A stretch of 64,000 nucleotides of DNA from Nostoc sp. ATCC 53789 (lineage in GTDB: Bacteria > Cyanobacteriota > Cyanobacteriia > Cyanobacteriales > Nostocaceae): contig NZ_CP046703.1 in the NCBI RefSeq assembly GCF_009873495.1, forward strand, positions 4,444,501 through 4,508,500, in the 5' to 3' direction. Under the pieces are notes generated by a model. The model was not told the origin of the DNA and did not search any database. It was given only the letters and a program-made list of their open reading frames with translations. The position numbers and the translations under genes are program-made. This document shows positions 9,887-21,590 of this stretch, one piece after another; the stretch's first letter is position 1, and each line of letters opens with the position of its first letter.

Positions 9887-11589
9887 AAAAATTTGTAGCC
9901 AGTTTCAGAAGTGGGACAAATACCTTGATTATTTTGACTCAAAAGGTATACTAATAAACAATCTAGGTTCTGCATAAACCCATACATATATTAAACAATA
10001 CAGTTATTACGTCTACCAAACATAAGTAAAAGTACTGTAAATAAACGATGACCTCTTTAAGGGAATATAAGCTAATGATTAAGATTCCTTGAGAAGTTAA
10101 GAATTCTAATTCTAATTGTTGCAATTATAATATAAGGCAAGTTATTAGATAATTTTCAGTTTTACTGCGTTCTGCTAAAAAAGCTAGTTACCGATTGATA
10201 AAGCAATACATACAGTGGGTTTTTATTTGAGCAGAAAATTGGTCGTTAAGTAGCAAAACTGCTTACGACATATATAACAGTATCTGCTTCACTTCACTGA
10301 AAAAAAGCCGAGGTCAGTGTTGGTAGTTGAGTTAAAATCAAATATATTTGATATGTATTATTAAGTGATATTACATAAAATAAACTACTATTGCAATGTA
10401 ATTTTAAACACAGAATTACAGCCATAACAATTGATAGCAGTAAAAAATATTACATTTAAATGTAGAATTCAATAGTATAAATGTTATATAGAACTCATAT
10501 TTGATTTTTGAAAAAACTCAGTACAACTGACAAAGCCTTCTTTCCTATTGACTATTGTCTACCTATGCACTTAGATTCAGAAATCTCAGAAATCGAAGCG
10601 AATTCCTAATATTATGATGATTTTAACAACTTAGCCTAGATATATGCGAATTTTTCCGTAATTACACGGTGACAGTACATATTAAAGTGTACTATTAATA
10701 AGATATAAATCTCCATCATTATCGAGAAAAACATTAACCGACAAAAGCCATTAGCAATTTAGCCTAAAGTATCAGCATTAAAAATAGAATTAAACTGCCG
10801 ATAAAATTATTTTTGCTAAATTGGTCAAAAGTATCTAGATTAACGAATAAGTGCCCCTTGGCAATGAGAAACTATATTGAATCAATTTTCGTCTGGTCTA
10901 TTTCCTAGAAATTACAAGGTAATATTCTGTCAGTTGAAAATTTAACTTTTTCTTAAAAAAGAAGCAATAGCAGCAGGCAGTAGAATATATCTTATCAACA
11001 ATAGAACTAACAGTTTGCTAGACTCATTTTTGAAAGATACCCCGCCCCTCGTAAGTAGTTTTGTATGTTAATCACATAATTCGCTAAGTTGTATAATTTA
11101 CAACTTTAGTGTCACAGTGTCTGAAGATAAAAACTTCAGTCCGCGAAAACTGCAAATTGTATACGCGACAGTCTAGCTCATCTTATTTGTAAAGCTATAA
11201 AACTTGAAATGATAATGCTGCCTTCGCTGTGAAGTGAAAGACAGAAACTAATTCAGAACTCCTATTAAGAGGATTTTGGGGCGTGGCTAATTATCTAATT
11301 GTACTCCTTCTTAGAGCTAGAGGTAAGAATGTGGAAATGCAGACCTTGCCTTTTATGAATGGGTTGACATTACACGGTACCAAGTATTGTGTAAGCATTG
11401 ATTCTCATTGAAATCTCAAGTATGTAGGTTCAGTTAAAGCCATATAGTCTATTGTGAATCTTCGTTAGCCCAAATTCCAATTTTCAGAATTACCAGTAAC
11501 TAGCTGGTATTTTAAGATATCTAAAAAAATGTGCTATAACGTACCGTCATAACCGTGGTTGATGGTTCGATCTTTGAAGGAGCTATGAG
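9887..11589. other. 1.7-kb AT-rich intergenic region
   Basis: This is the longest gap in the window and I see no gene in it on either strand: stops are dense in all frames and no known RNA stands out. A small hairpin (CTGAAG, seven-base loop, CTTCAG) lies at 11121-11139. The last 30 bases hold the ribosome binding site AAGGAG for the deacetylase gene. It must contain the promoters of lepB (leftward) and the deacetylase (rightward); a long leader or unannotated small RNA is possible. Confidence 0.6.
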
Positions 11590-12501
11590 GTGGAAAACAA
11601 TAAGTCGTTTCTGTGGCCAGAAGGAATATTAATTGCACTGCTTGCTTTAGGTGGTGTTTTTAGCCTTGCTTTCATGATGCTTCTCAGACCAAATGCCTCA
11701 GAGGCTCAAAGTAGACAAAATATCGATATCAAGGATGTAGCTGCAAATGTAGGAACTCAGCAGCGCATTGAGAAATTAAAGGCGGCGATGTTTACAAGTT
11801 GGCAGCAAGAAGCACAAACAAAAGGGCTATCTTACGCTTTGCCATCACGTTTTCAAGGAGCAATAATTGAAGAGGCAAAACTAACTCAGGGTGAAAAAGT
11901 GATTGCTCTCACCTTTGATGATGGCCCTTGGCCTGATACTACAGAGCAAGTGCTAGATATTCTGAAATCAAATAATATCAAAGGAACGTTTTTTGTTGTT
12001 GGGCAGAACCTAAAAAATTATCCAGAAATAGGAAAGAAAATTGTAACTGAAGGTCATGTCATTGCTAACCATACTTGGCATCATTGGTATCACTTCTTTA
12101 ATCAACAAGCAGCAGCTTTTGAAATTGATCGCACAACAGACCTAATCTATCAAATCACAGGCGCTAAAACAAATCTCTTCCGACCACCTGGTGGGAATCT
12201 GCACAATGGATTGTCTGCTTATGCTAGAGGACAGAAGTATGCTGTGATCATGTGGTCGGCTGACTCAACAGACTACAAATTACCGACTGTACCAAAGTTG
12301 ATAGATAACGTAATTAAAGATTCAAAACCTGGTGGTATTGTGCTAATGCATGATGGTGGTGGGAACCGTTCTCGAACTGTACAAGCCTTACCAGAAATTA
12401 TTAGCAACTTTAGAAAGCAAGGCTATCGCTTTGTGACTATTCCAGAACTTTTAGAAATAGAAGATACAGGTCAAAAGTTGCTTGCTAATAAAAAGCAATA
12501 A
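11590..12501 (+). CDS. Polysaccharide deacetylase family protein
   Basis: The protein hydrolyses N- or O-acetyl groups from an extracytoplasmic polysaccharide, probably peptidoglycan or an exopolysaccharide. A membrane anchor covers about residues 9-32 and a linker leads to a NodB homology domain. The domain has TFDDGPWPD (metal and catalytic Asp), the metal-binding HTWHH, RPPGG and LMHDGGG, so all key motifs are present. Translation starts at GTG, 7 bp after AAGGAG; an overlapping ATG at 11585 is out of frame. A strong terminator follows. Confidence 0.92.
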   Translation: MENNKSFLWPEGILIALLALGGVFSLAFMMLLRPNASEAQSRQNIDIKDVAANVGTQQRIEKLKAAMFTSWQQEAQTKGLSYALPSRFQGAIIEEAKLTQGEKVIALTFDDGPWPDTTEQVLDILKSNNIKGTFFVVGQNLKNYPEIGKKIVTEGHVIANHTWHHWYHFFNQQAAAFEIDRTTDLIYQITGAKTNLFRPPGGNLHNGLSAYARGQKYAVIMWSADSTDYKLPTVPKLIDNVIKDSKPGGIVLMHDGGGNRSRTVQALPEIISNFRKQGYRFVTIPELLEIEDTGQKLLANKKQ

Positions 12502-12591
12502 TTATTAATTATGGTTAATTGGTCAATAATAATTGGCTAAAAACTAAAATTATATTTTTTGTTTAAAATACATTATTTTTGAATCACTTAA

Positions 12592-12624
12592 AAAAAGATT
12601 CCCCTTATCAAGGGGAATCTTTTT
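12592..12624 (+). terminator. Intrinsic terminator after the deacetylase gene
   Basis: A perfect 15-bp stem (AAAAAGATTCCCCTT pairing with AAGGGGAATCTTTTT) with a three-base loop ends in a T-run. Because the arms also carry A-runs, it can terminate on both strands and may serve the convergent glsF transcript as well. Confidence 0.9.
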
Positions 12625-12698
12625 ATATCTCTACTCTATTCTCAGAAGTAAGTTCAGGTGGCTACTTTAGCAATCCAAAGAGATTTTTGCTGAAGTTA

Positions 12699-15600
12699 TT
12701 AATGACTAGTTACTAAACTAAACTCAGTTGTTTTTTCAGGATTAGCTTCGGGACTATCAGCTTCAGAAGGTGGAACCAACTGCCAGAACTTCGGCAAAAA
12801 TTCTTGCCAGTTTTGCAAAATTTTCTTGGCCTTTGGTGAACCAGTGCGTTCCGCATGAGTTTGGATTAACTCTTGCAGTTGTTTTGCACCTACTTCCGTA
12901 ATCACCCGTTGGATTTTGACTATTTCCGGGTTGACTAACTCACGGAATGCGTCGTCTTCATCTAAGAAGTATGCTAGTCCGCCAGTCATTCCAGCAGCGA
13001 CGTTGCGCCCTACTTTACCGAGGACGACAATCACACCACCAGTCATGTATTCACAGCAGTGATCCCCAGCGCCTTCAATCACTGCGATGCCTTTGGAGTT
13101 TCTCACCGCAAAGCGCTCTCCTGCTAGTCCATTGGCAAATAACATGCCACCAGTAGCACCATAGAGGCACGTATTACCAACTATGACATTTTGTGATGCG
13201 TTATAGGTAGCATCAGTTGGAGGTTTGATGATGATTTCACCACCATGCATCCCTTTACCTACGTAGTCGTTTGCTTCTCCTTCTAAGGATAAACTTATGC
13301 CGGGGAGGTTAAAAGCACCAAAGCTTTGTCCAACACTACCTATGAAGTTGAGATTAATTTGTCCTTCAAAATCACTGTCACCATATTGAGAAGCGATCGC
13401 ACCCGCTAATCTTGTACCCACTGTTCTGTCAGTATTGATAATTGGGTAAGTCTTGGTGACAGTAGACTGATCCCTAATAGCAGCCTGAATGTCGGGATCG
13501 GCAAGGAACTTGTCATCTAAAACCACGCCGTTGCTGTGGACTTCTTCATGCACTAACCAGCTACGATTGTCTCTGGTATCTGGCAGCTTAAGTAAACAAT
13601 CAAGATTTAGTGATTGTGTTTTGGTAATTTTTGCCTCTTGGCGCAGTTTCAACAAATCTGCACGTCCAATGATTTCTGACAAAGAACGGTAGCCAAGTCG
13701 TGCTAACAAACTACGCACTTCTTCGGCAATGAAGTAGAAGAAGTTGACAACCTGTTCCGGTATCCCCGTAAACCGCTTGCGGAGTTCTTCTTTCTGGGAC
13801 GCGACACCCACAGGGCAATTATTTGTGTGGCAGATCCGCGCCATGATGCAGCCTTCAGCAATCATGGCGATGGAACCGAAACCAAATTCTTCAGCACCCA
13901 TCAATGCACCTATTACCACGTCCCAGCCACTCTTCAGACCGCCATCTACACGTAAAACCACGCGATCGCGCAGGCTATTTTCCATCAAAACCCGATGCAC
14001 TTCACTTAAACCCAATTCCCACGGCGAACCAGCGTGTTTAATCGAACTAAGTGGCGATGCACCTGTACCACCATCATGACCAGAAATTTGGATGATATCA
14101 GCGTTTGCCTTGGCTACACCAGCAGCGATCGTGCCAATGCCAACTTCTGACACTAGCTTCACCGACACCTTTGCTTTGGGGTTAATTTGGTGCAGATCAA
14201 AAATCAGTTGCGCTAGGTCTTCAATTGAATATATATCGTGATGCGGTGGTGGCGAAATCAGCGTTACACCTGGCTTAGAACGCCTTAACATCGCAATGTA
14301 TTGGCTAACCTTGGGCCCTGGTAGTTGTCCACCTTCGCCGGGCTTGGCACCTTGGGCAATTTTGATTTCAATTTGTTTGGCGTTGACTAAGTACTCTGGT
14401 GTGACACCAAAGCGTCCCGATGCGACTTGCTTAATAGCACTATAGGCTTTATCACCATTCCGCAATCCTTTTAAATGAGGTAGGGTTGGCGAGTTACCAG
14501 ACTCGTCGACATCATCTAAAACTTTATAGCGCACTGGATCTTCGCCGCCTTCTCCAGAGTTAGATTTACCGCCAATGCGATTCATGGCGATCGCTAAAGT
14601 TTCATGGGCTTCTCTTGACAAAGCGCCTAAAGACATGCCGCCCGTACAGAAACGTTTGACAATCTCAGCTACCGACTCTACTTCTTCTAGAGAAATTGGG
14701 GTACGCTCACCTTGGAAATCTAGCAAGTCTCGCAATGCCGTTACTGGTCTGCCTTGGAGGTGTTTTTTGTAAACTTCGTAGTGGTCATAGTTTTTGCCAT
14801 CTAGAGCTTTATGCAGCGCCTTGACCATTTCGGGGCTATTCATGTGGTACTCGCCGCCAGGACGATACTGCACAAACCCCAGGTTTTCTAACTTCTTGGT
14901 CGTTAGTTCTGGGAAAGCCTTGACGTGAAAGGAAAGTACTTCATCAGCGAGTTCGCTAACACTCAAACCACCGATCCGGGAAGTCGTACCACGAAATCCT
15001 AGTTCGATTAAATCCCCACCAATGCCAATAGCTTCAAAGATTTGGGCTGCTTGATAGCTGGAGAGCAGAGAAATTCCCATCTTGGAGAGGATTTTGAGCA
15101 AACCTGACTCTACCGCTTTGCGATAGTTTCCTAAAGCTTGTTCTACGGTAAGGGTGGGAATTTTTTGCACCCCCATTAACTTTTGGGTTCTGGGATCAAT
15201 GCACCAATCACGCACCGTATCTAAAGCCATATACGGGCAGACTGCACCAGCGCCATAGCCAATAAGACAAGCAAAGTGATGAGTACTCCAGCATTGGGCA
15301 GTATTAACAATTAGGGATGTTTTCATCCGCAACCCTTCCCGAATCAGGTGATGATGTACAGCACCGACTGCTAACAGGGGAGGGATGTAGGTATATTCTG
15401 TGGTGATACCATCATTTACCTTATCGGTTAAGATTAAAATCTTTGCACCTGCCCGGACTGATTCAGCTGCTTGTGCTTGTAAAGATTCGACTGCGGCTTT
15501 CAATCCTTCAGGACCGTTGGCGATCGCAAATAGTGTTGACAACTCGGCTGTGGCAAATCCCGACAGCTTAATCGCCTCTAATTCAGCATCCGTTAACACT

Positions 15601-17384
15601 GGCGACTCAAGTTTCAATCTCCGAGCATATTCTGCTTTGGGTTCTAATAAGTTACCTCGTTCACCCAATTCGACTTTCAAAGACATCACTAGCTTTTCCC
15701 GCAGGGGATCAATTGCCGGGTTCGTCACCTGAGCAAAGCGCTGTTTGAAATAGTCATAAAGCAGGTGGGGCTTCGTTGACAGCACTGCTAAAGGAATATC
15801 ATCCCCCATACAGAAAGTCGGCTCTGAACCTGCGATCGCCATTTGCTGAATCACCATTTCCACATCTTCTGTGGTGTAGCCAAAGGCGGTTTGAAGTTGA
15901 AGCAAGGTTTGCTTGTCAATTGTCACTTGTCCTTGGTCATTTGTCATTTGTCCTTTGCCATTGCCATTTGCTAATGACGGATGACTAATGACTAATGACT
16001 TTAATTCTTGACGGTACTGTTGCAGCCATTCTCCATAAGGGTGCTGCTTGGCAATGCGCTGCTTAATCTCCCAATTCTTTAGCACTTCATGGTTAACTAA
16101 ATCCACGGCAATCATTTGCCCAGGGCCGAGTCTACCTTTCTCGACAATATCGGCTTCTGGAAAGTCCACTACACCAGCTTCAGAAGCTACAACAATGTAG
16201 TCATCTTTGGTGATTAGGTAACGAGCAGGTCTTAAGCCATTACGATCTAATGTTGCACCAACTTTTTTGCCATCGCTGAAGACTAAAAGTGCTGGCCCGT
16301 CCCATGCTTCTTGCAAACCACTGTAATATTCGTAGAAATCAACAATTTCTGGAGATTCACGCAAAGAAGGCTGATTTTGGTAAGCTTCTGGAACCATAAT
16401 CATTAAAGCTTCCAAGGGGGTGCGTCCAGAACACACCAGTAATTCCAGTACGTTATCTAGGGTAGCTGAGTCGCTGTTATCAATATGAACTAATGGCTTG
16501 AGTTCCTTGATGCGATCGCCCCATACAGGATGATTCAGGCTAGCTTCTCGTGCCATCATCCAGTTGATGTTACCCAATAAGGTATTAATTTCGCCGTTGT
16601 GACCCAAAAGCCGCATCGGTTGAGCTAGGGGCCACTTGGGCATCGTGTTGGTACTAAAGCGGCGATGATAGACAGCAAAGGCGCTTTTGTAAGCTGGATT
16701 TTTTAAATCTTGATAAAATTCTCCCAATACGGCAGAACGCACCATGCCTTTGTAGACAATTGTGCGATTTGACAACGAGCAGATATAAAATTCTTCTGAG
16801 ATATTGGTTGCAATTTTACTAATTCGGCGGCGGGTAATGTACACCTGTCGTTCCAATTCATCGCCGCTTTTGTCAACAGAAGCTAACAAAACTTGTTCGA
16901 TCTGGGGTTGATTTTCTCTTGCTTGTACACCCAATAAATCAGATTGCACTGGCACTACTCGCCAACCCAGTACAATTAATTTTTCTTCAGTAGCTACTTG
17001 CTCAACTGCCGCCCTAGCTTTTTGTGCTGCTTCCTGGTCTTGTGGGAGAAATATCATCCCCACAGCTATATTATTGGTGGATGGAAATTCCTTCCCTCTT
17101 TGGGCAAAGTCTTGTTGGAACAAATCCCAAGGGATAGCTGTCAATACTCCAGCCCCATCACCAGAGTCTTGATCGGCGCTACAACCTCCCCGATGTTCTA
17201 AGCAGGTTAGAGCAGCTAAGGCTTTTTCGACAATTTCGTGGCTGGTATGATTTTGACGATGAGCAATAAAACCGACACCACAGGCATCTCGTTCTTCTAC
17301 TAACCACTTTTGCCCCTGATAGGTATCTCTTGAGTTGATATTTGCTGTGATTTTCTGCTCTTGATTCATCGGTTGATTATTCAT
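12699..17384 (-). CDS. glsF: Ferredoxin-dependent glutamate synthase (GOGAT)
   Basis: GOGAT transfers the amide of glutamine to 2-oxoglutarate, giving two glutamates, and with glutamine synthetase is the main ammonium assimilation route. A short propeptide precedes Cys35 in RDACGVGF, the nucleophile of the class II glutaminase domain. The central domain, the FMN/3Fe-4S synthase domain ([18 protein letters not shown] and [13 protein letters not shown]) and the C-terminal beta-helix with Gly-rich repeats follow. The 1561-residue length fits the ferredoxin type rather than shorter NADH GltB, and no gltD is nearby. Residues about 462-490 come from an intergenic-type repeat lying in frame. Confidence 0.93.
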   Translation of the reverse strand: MNNQPMNQEQKITANINSRDTYQGQKWLVEERDACGVGFIAHRQNHTSHEIVEKALAALTCLEHRGGCSADQDSGDGAGVLTAIPWDLFQQDFAQRGKEFPSTNNIAVGMIFLPQDQEAAQKARAAVEQVATEEKLIVLGWRVVPVQSDLLGVQARENQPQIEQVLLASVDKSGDELERQVYITRRRISKIATNISEEFYICSLSNRTIVYKGMVRSAVLGEFYQDLKNPAYKSAFAVYHRRFSTNTMPKWPLAQPMRLLGHNGEINTLLGNINWMMAREASLNHPVWGDRIKELKPLVHIDNSDSATLDNVLELLVCSGRTPLEALMIMVPEAYQNQPSLRESPEIVDFYEYYSGLQEAWDGPALLVFSDGKKVGATLDRNGLRPARYLITKDDYIVVASEAGVVDFPEADIVEKGRLGPGQMIAVDLVNHEVLKNWEIKQRIAKQHPYGEWLQQYRQELKSLVISHPSLANGNGKGQMTNDQGQVTIDKQTLLQLQTAFGYTTEDVEMVIQQMAIAGSEPTFCMGDDIPLAVLSTKPHLLYDYFKQRFAQVTNPAIDPLREKLVMSLKVELGERGNLLEPKAEYARRLKLESPVLTDAELEAIKLSGFATAELSTLFAIANGPEGLKAAVESLQAQAAESVRAGAKILILTDKVNDGITTEYTYIPPLLAVGAVHHHLIREGLRMKTSLIVNTAQCWSTHHFACLIGYGAGAVCPYMALDTVRDWCIDPRTQKLMGVQKIPTLTVEQALGNYRKAVESGLLKILSKMGISLLSSYQAAQIFEAIGIGGDLIELGFRGTTSRIGGLSVSELADEVLSFHVKAFPELTTKKLENLGFVQYRPGGEYHMNSPEMVKALHKALDGKNYDHYEVYKKHLQGRPVTALRDLLDFQGERTPISLEEVESVAEIVKRFCTGGMSLGALSREAHETLAIAMNRIGGKSNSGEGGEDPVRYKVLDDVDESGNSPTLPHLKGLRNGDKAYSAIKQVASGRFGVTPEYLVNAKQIEIKIAQGAKPGEGGQLPGPKVSQYIAMLRRSKPGVTLISPPPHHDIYSIEDLAQLIFDLHQINPKAKVSVKLVSEVGIGTIAAGVAKANADIIQISGHDGGTGASPLSSIKHAGSPWELGLSEVHRVLMENSLRDRVVLRVDGGLKSGWDVVIGALMGAEEFGFGSIAMIAEGCIMARICHTNNCPVGVASQKEELRKRFTGIPEQVVNFFYFIAEEVRSLLARLGYRSLSEIIGRADLLKLRQEAKITKTQSLNLDCLLKLPDTRDNRSWLVHEEVHSNGVVLDDKFLADPDIQAAIRDQSTVTKTYPIINTDRTVGTRLAGAIASQYGDSDFEGQINLNFIGSVGQSFGAFNLPGISLSLEGEANDYVGKGMHGGEIIIKPPTDATYNASQNVIVGNTCLYGATGGMLFANGLAGERFAVRNSKGIAVIEGAGDHCCEYMTGGVIVVLGKVGRNVAAGMTGGLAYFLDEDDAFRELVNPEIVKIQRVITEVGAKQLQELIQTHAERTGSPKAKKILQNWQEFLPKFWQLVPPSEADSPEANPEKTTEFSLVTSH
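15914..16003 (-). repeat. Intergenic-type TCATTAGTCATT repeat embedded in glsF
   Basis: On the coding strand this stretch reads AAGTCATTAGTCATTAGTC and continues through TTAGCAAATGGC to GGACAAATGACAAATGACC. The spacers at 26943-26994 and 38776-38806 have the same family of units. It contains no stop in the glsF frame and encodes a Ser/Gly/Asn/Gln-rich linker between the glutaminase and central domains. Confidence 0.75.
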
Positions 17385-18135
17385 ACCCTGTTCCTGAAGT
17401 ATTGAGTTACCAATTTTGCCACTACTTACGGGAAAAATTTCTAAATTCCACGATGGAGAAATATATAAGCACCGAAATTTAGGGAAAAAAAATTTTAACT
17501 TCGGTTTTACTTTCTTAGCTTACCCGTGTTAAAATAGTTGCGTATTTTTTATGTATTTATGCGGTGTCAGACAATTTACCTCCGCCAAGACATGATTATT
17601 GTCCTGACAGTTTCTTTTTTATATTCTGAAGCTAAGTATTTTTTCAATTCCCTTTTTCCAGATGCACGGTAGCTACCCACGGAGCCTATTTAGGCTCACC
17701 TGAAACCAAAGTCAATGCTGTCTTATGTTTTAAAGCCAAACTCATCCCGATCCGGCAATAAAATCAGCGTATTACAATATATACCCATTTGACAATTCCC
17801 AAATATTTTTGTTGTTGTCTGGAGTTTTGCTGCTTACCAGCTGCTTACTATTAACTAGACCTCACTGAAGTAGCAACATCCACTCAGGATTGACTATCTT
17901 AATCCAGTTTTGATAACCAAGACTACCGTGTATAGTGTGGTTAGGATTAGTGCTAGTTAAAACACTTCTTTGCAATGGCTCTAGCGTCTAAATTTATTTT
18001 TGTCTAAAAGAGACAATTAGCCAATATATATAATAGCATCTTTTTTCAGAAATAAAGTCATGTTTTTTTAATATTTTCAAATAATTAGTTAGTTTATACC
18101 TTGGGGTGATAGTTTTCAAAAGTACCTAGTAAATT
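17385..18135. other. Divergent intergenic region between glsF and the glycosidase gene
   Basis: This 751-bp AT-rich region must hold the promoters of both neighbours. I scanned it by eye for a canonical NtcA site (GTA, eight bases, TAC), expected for a nitrogen-assimilation gene, and did not find one; GTATTACAATATATAC near 17769 has a spacer of ten. No gene is evident. Confidence 0.5.
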
Positions 18136-20157
18136 ATGGTAAAAATGCCGAGTTGTTGCCAATCAGGGATTAGCGAACGCAGATTCTTCCGGGCTACTGT
18201 GTCACCAATACTTTTAACATTATTGTGTTTAACCACTACTGGTGCTAGCAACGCCCAAGAGTTGCCAAAAAACAACAAATCACTGATCTCCCAGTCACCT
18301 GCACCTCCTCTAACAGGGATGGTATCCTCTGGGAATCAAATTTCCATCAATGGTCGTACTTTACCAGGAACTTGGTTGCAACGGCCGGGAAAATCTGGTC
18401 AGGTGACAACTCATCTCAGTGACGGGGTATTTAGGCAATTAATTGGAGTAAATTTCTTAAACAGTAGTAGTTCAGCGAAACAACCAATACAGTGGTTTTC
18501 GTCGGTGACAACACCACTGGTTTTAGCCACCAGGCTAGTAGGAGCATATCGCTATCTGGATATCACTAATTTTGCCCAAACATCTGGATGGCAAATCCAA
18601 GCCAATGGGAACACCTTGGTGATTGCTACCCCAAAAGCACAAATTACGAATATTGTTCAGAGCCAGGAACCTCCAGAGGCAAGTGCCCCTTTGCAACAAA
18701 GTCGCATACTTGTAAATCTAGATCGGGCGACTCCCTGGCAAGTTGCACAAGGATCAGCGATCGCAAAACCGCAAACTCCATCTTCCGATCCAGACACACC
18801 AACCCCAAAACCCACTACACCGCCAAATCGAGAGTGGACAATTACCCTGGATGGAATAGCCGATCCCGTTTTGATAGAACGCTATACCCCCCAGCCACCA
18901 GCAGCAGCGCCAACATTACTGCCAAACCTGCTCAAACAATTATTACCAGTTACACCAACACAACCAATACCAACAGCCCCTGAACCACTTATCCGACAAG
19001 TGCAGGTGGTGAAAAACCAAACGATTATTAGTCTGAGCGTTCCCTTTGGTCTATCGCCTCAAGTTAAGACTATCGCTAACCCCAATCGCCTGATTATCGA
19101 TATTCGACCCGATCCTCTAGAAGAACGAGATATTACTTGGGCCCCAGGATTACGCTGGCGACAGCATTATGTCAACTTAGGCACAGAACGTTTTCCGGTG
19201 GTTTGGTTAGAAGTTAATCCCCGTAAATTTGGGCTAACGCTGAAACCTATGTGGGCTAGTCCTGATGGGCTTGGGGGTACTGCTCCCTTAATTCAAACAG
19301 CACAACGTTACTTAGCAGTAGCTGGAATTAACGGTGGTTATTTTAACCGCAATAATAGATTACCATTGGGTGCGATTCGTCGGGATAGTCAGTGGTTATC
19401 AGGCCCCATTCTTAACCGGGGTGCGATCGCTTGGAATGATTCAGGTCAATTTTACTTCGGTCGTCTCACCTTAGAAGAAACTTTAATTACTGCAAATAAC
19501 CAGCGCTTACCAATTTTGTTTCTTAATAGTGGCTACGTCCAGAGTGGCATTGCTCGTTACACCCCAGTTTGGGGAGCAACTTACACACCCTTAACGGATA
19601 ACGAAATTATCCTAGTGGTACAAAAAGACCAAATTACTCAGCAACTACCAGGCGGCAAAGTTGGTGGGACGGCCGTTCCCATTCCCCAGGATGGCTACCT
19701 ACTAACTTTACGCGCTAACAGCGTTAGCGCTGCCTCACAGTTACCGATTGGAAGCGCAGTACGTATTTCTAGCAGCACTACTCCCACTGATTTTAGTCGT
19801 TATCCCCACATTATCGGAGCCGGGCCGCTATTAATCCAAAATCGTCAAATTGTCCTTGATGCCAAAGCAGAAAAATTCAGCAATGCCTTTATTGCAGAAA
19901 AGGCTATTCGTAGCGGTATTTGTACAACTGCAACAGGCACACTGATGATTGCTGCCGTCCATAATCGTGCTGGCGGTTATGGCCCTACATTGGCAGAACA
20001 TGCCCAATTAATGCAACAGATGGGCTGTGTGGATGCCTTAAATCTGGACGGCGGTAGTTCTACCAGCCTTTATTTAGGAGGGCAACTACTTGACCGATCG
20101 CCTAGTACTGCTGCTCGTGTTCATAATGGAATTGGTATTTTCCTGAAACCTCGTTAA
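18136..20157 (+). CDS. Secreted phosphodiester glycosidase family protein (NAGPA domain) with AMIN-like domain
   Basis: The 673-residue protein has a signal peptide ending near residue 41 (LLTLLCLTTTGASNAQ). A Pro/Thr-rich linker at about 215-280 precedes an AMIN-like beta segment (VQVVKNQTIISLSVPFGLS and PNRLIIDIRPDP), a type that usually binds the cell envelope. The C-terminal 300 residues are a phosphodiester glycosidase (NAGPA) domain with AGINGGYFNRNN, LPLGAIRRDSQW and NLDGGSSTSLYLGG. It probably acts in the periplasm or outer layer on a sugar phosphodiester; the substrate is unknown. A start at Met4 is also possible. Confidence 0.85.
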   Translation: MVKMPSCCQSGISERRFFRATVSPILLTLLCLTTTGASNAQELPKNNKSLISQSPAPPLTGMVSSGNQISINGRTLPGTWLQRPGKSGQVTTHLSDGVFRQLIGVNFLNSSSSAKQPIQWFSSVTTPLVLATRLVGAYRYLDITNFAQTSGWQIQANGNTLVIATPKAQITNIVQSQEPPEASAPLQQSRILVNLDRATPWQVAQGSAIAKPQTPSSDPDTPTPKPTTPPNREWTITLDGIADPVLIERYTPQPPAAAPTLLPNLLKQLLPVTPTQPIPTAPEPLIRQVQVVKNQTIISLSVPFGLSPQVKTIANPNRLIIDIRPDPLEERDITWAPGLRWRQHYVNLGTERFPVVWLEVNPRKFGLTLKPMWASPDGLGGTAPLIQTAQRYLAVAGINGGYFNRNNRLPLGAIRRDSQWLSGPILNRGAIAWNDSGQFYFGRLTLEETLITANNQRLPILFLNSGYVQSGIARYTPVWGATYTPLTDNEIILVVQKDQITQQLPGGKVGGTAVPIPQDGYLLTLRANSVSAASQLPIGSAVRISSSTTPTDFSRYPHIIGAGPLLIQNRQIVLDAKAEKFSNAFIAEKAIRSGICTTATGTLMIAAVHNRAGGYGPTLAEHAQLMQQMGCVDALNLDGGSSTSLYLGGQLLDRSPSTAARVHNGIGIFLKPR

Positions 20158-20487
20158 TCAGGGATTAAGGAGTAGGGAGCAAGGGGGAGAATTCGTAACT
20201 CCTAACTCTTCACTCAGCACTCCTCACTCAGCACTCGGAACTGTTTTGCCCAATGCCCAATTCCCCATCTTTTTTTAAAGTTTAGAACAAGCTGCCGCTT
20301 TGCTTAATGAAGACTTAGTGTAAACCTAAGAGTTTTAATAGTGATGGTTTACACCATCAGGTTTGATTTTGTTATGTTTATCAAGGTGCGAAAAAATTGC
20401 TGATTTTCAACGTTGGAACATAGCGCCAGATTTTTTATCAATAGTTAAGAGTACAGACGGTTTGTTATGTCTTCAAATGAGGTAATT
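20158..20487. other. Repeat-containing intergenic region upstream of the cupin gene
   Basis: Bases 20165-20240 carry GGAGTAGGGAGC and CTCACTCAGCACTC type tandem repeats. The remaining part is AT-rich and should hold the promoter of the cupin gene; AATGAGGT at 20476-20483 is the likely ribosome binding site for the ATG at 20488. Confidence 0.5.
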
Positions 20488-20907
20488 ATGGCTCGATATC
20501 AAGAAACTACACAGACTGACACTCTACACCTACCTTCAACTATCACTTCCAGAGGCATTGCTGCAACTGAGTTACGTCCTTGGGGTGCTTTTACAGTTTT
20601 GGAAGAAGGGCGCGGATACAAAATCAAGCGCATCGAAGTTAAGCCCGGACACCGCCTCAGTTTACAGATGCACCACCACCGCAGCGAACACTGGATTGTC
20701 GTCTCAGGTACAGCTAGGGTAACTTGTGGCGAGAAAGAAGTATTACTGAGCAATAATGAGTCAACTTATGTACCTCAATGTACATCTCATCGTTTAGAAA
20801 ATCCTGGCGTGATTACCTTAGTGTTAATTGAAGTGCAAAATGGCGAATACTTGGGAGAGGATGACATTATCCGCTACCAAGATGACTATGCCCGAACTAA
20901 GGACTAA
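20488..20907 (+). CDS. Cupin domain protein, mannose-6-phosphate isomerase type II-like
   Basis: The protein of 139 residues is a single cupin barrel like the C-terminal isomerase domain of bifunctional ManC (mannose-1-phosphate guanylyltransferase / mannose-6-phosphate isomerase). It has RPWGAFTVLEEG at the start and the metal-binding cupin motif 1 LSLQMHHHRSEHWIVVSGTA. Such stand-alone domains are common in cyanobacteria and are usually called phosphomannose isomerase-like, but activity is not proven. A start at 20467 is in frame, but the ATG at 20488 has the better Shine-Dalgarno spacing. Confidence 0.85.
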   Translation: MARYQETTQTDTLHLPSTITSRGIAATELRPWGAFTVLEEGRGYKIKRIEVKPGHRLSLQMHHHRSEHWIVVSGTARVTCGEKEVLLSNNESTYVPQCTSHRLENPGVITLVLIEVQNGEYLGEDDIIRYQDDYARTKD

Positions 20908-21135
20908 AGTTCTAATCTAAAAACTGAATATATTTTTGTGCCAATCGTCTTTGCGAACCACTGCACCCCAGAAGTCCCTACCTAGTTAAGGTGGGGACTG
21001 AAGTTTGTTGTGCTATAAATGTAGTAATAGCGATCGCGCTCATGGCTTCGATAATTTGGAATTTTCGGGAAGCGAGAGTTAACCCATCTGTCTGTAAAAT
21101 GAAGATGGGGTATTCAATTGCAAAAAACGACTTCC

Positions 21136-21465
21136 ATGATTCATCTGAGTCAAGCAGCCGCGAGTGAAATTGGGCGAATAAAGTCCAAGCAGCAGCCAAA
21201 TGTCTTGTTTCGATTGGCAGTAAAACCAGGTGGCTGTTCTGGGTTATTTTATGATATGTCCTTCGATGAAACTATAAAAGTTGGCGACCAGGTTTTCAAC
21301 TTGGACGAAATTCAAGTAGTCATAGATGCTACAAGCTTAAATTACCTCAACGGTTTGAGGGTAGATTATTCAGAAGACTTAATGGGTGGTGGTTTTCGCT
21401 TCCACAATCCCCAAGCGATCGCAACCTGTGGCTGTGGCAATTCTTTTTTGACAAGCAATCAATAG
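21136..21465 (+). CDS. IscA/HesB family iron-sulfur cluster assembly protein
   Basis: A-type carriers hold and pass on Fe-S clusters during maturation of photosystem, nitrogenase and other Fe-S proteins. Starting at Met 21136 the 109-residue protein has the three conserved cysteines in their usual places: Cys34 in GGCSGL and Cys98 and Cys100 in the CGCG motif near the C terminus. The frame is open to a TTG at 21118, but the ATG gives the standard N terminus. It lies upstream of the str operon on the same strand, 125 bp before rpsL. Confidence 0.9.
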   Translation: MIHLSQAAASEIGRIKSKQQPNVLFRLAVKPGGCSGLFYDMSFDETIKVGDQVFNLDEIQVVIDATSLNYLNGLRVDYSEDLMGGGFRFHNPQAIATCGCGNSFLTSNQ

Positions 21466-21590
21466 TCCTTAATTAGCGATCATTTGCTAATAACAAAGGA
21501 AAAATTACAATTGACATAAAACACTAAAAAACGATATAATCAGGATTTGTTAAAACTTAGACATATAAGCAGCTTTACGCGCTGTAACTC

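Noticed and set aside
12947-17201. Several plus-strand open frames of 65-111 codons inside glsF
   Set aside because: They are antisense shadows of a strong coding sequence, without ribosome binding sites or family motifs.
17385-18135. NtcA binding site upstream of glsF
   Set aside because: No GTA-N8-TAC was found by eye; the nearest candidate has a 10-base spacer, so I do not report it as a site.
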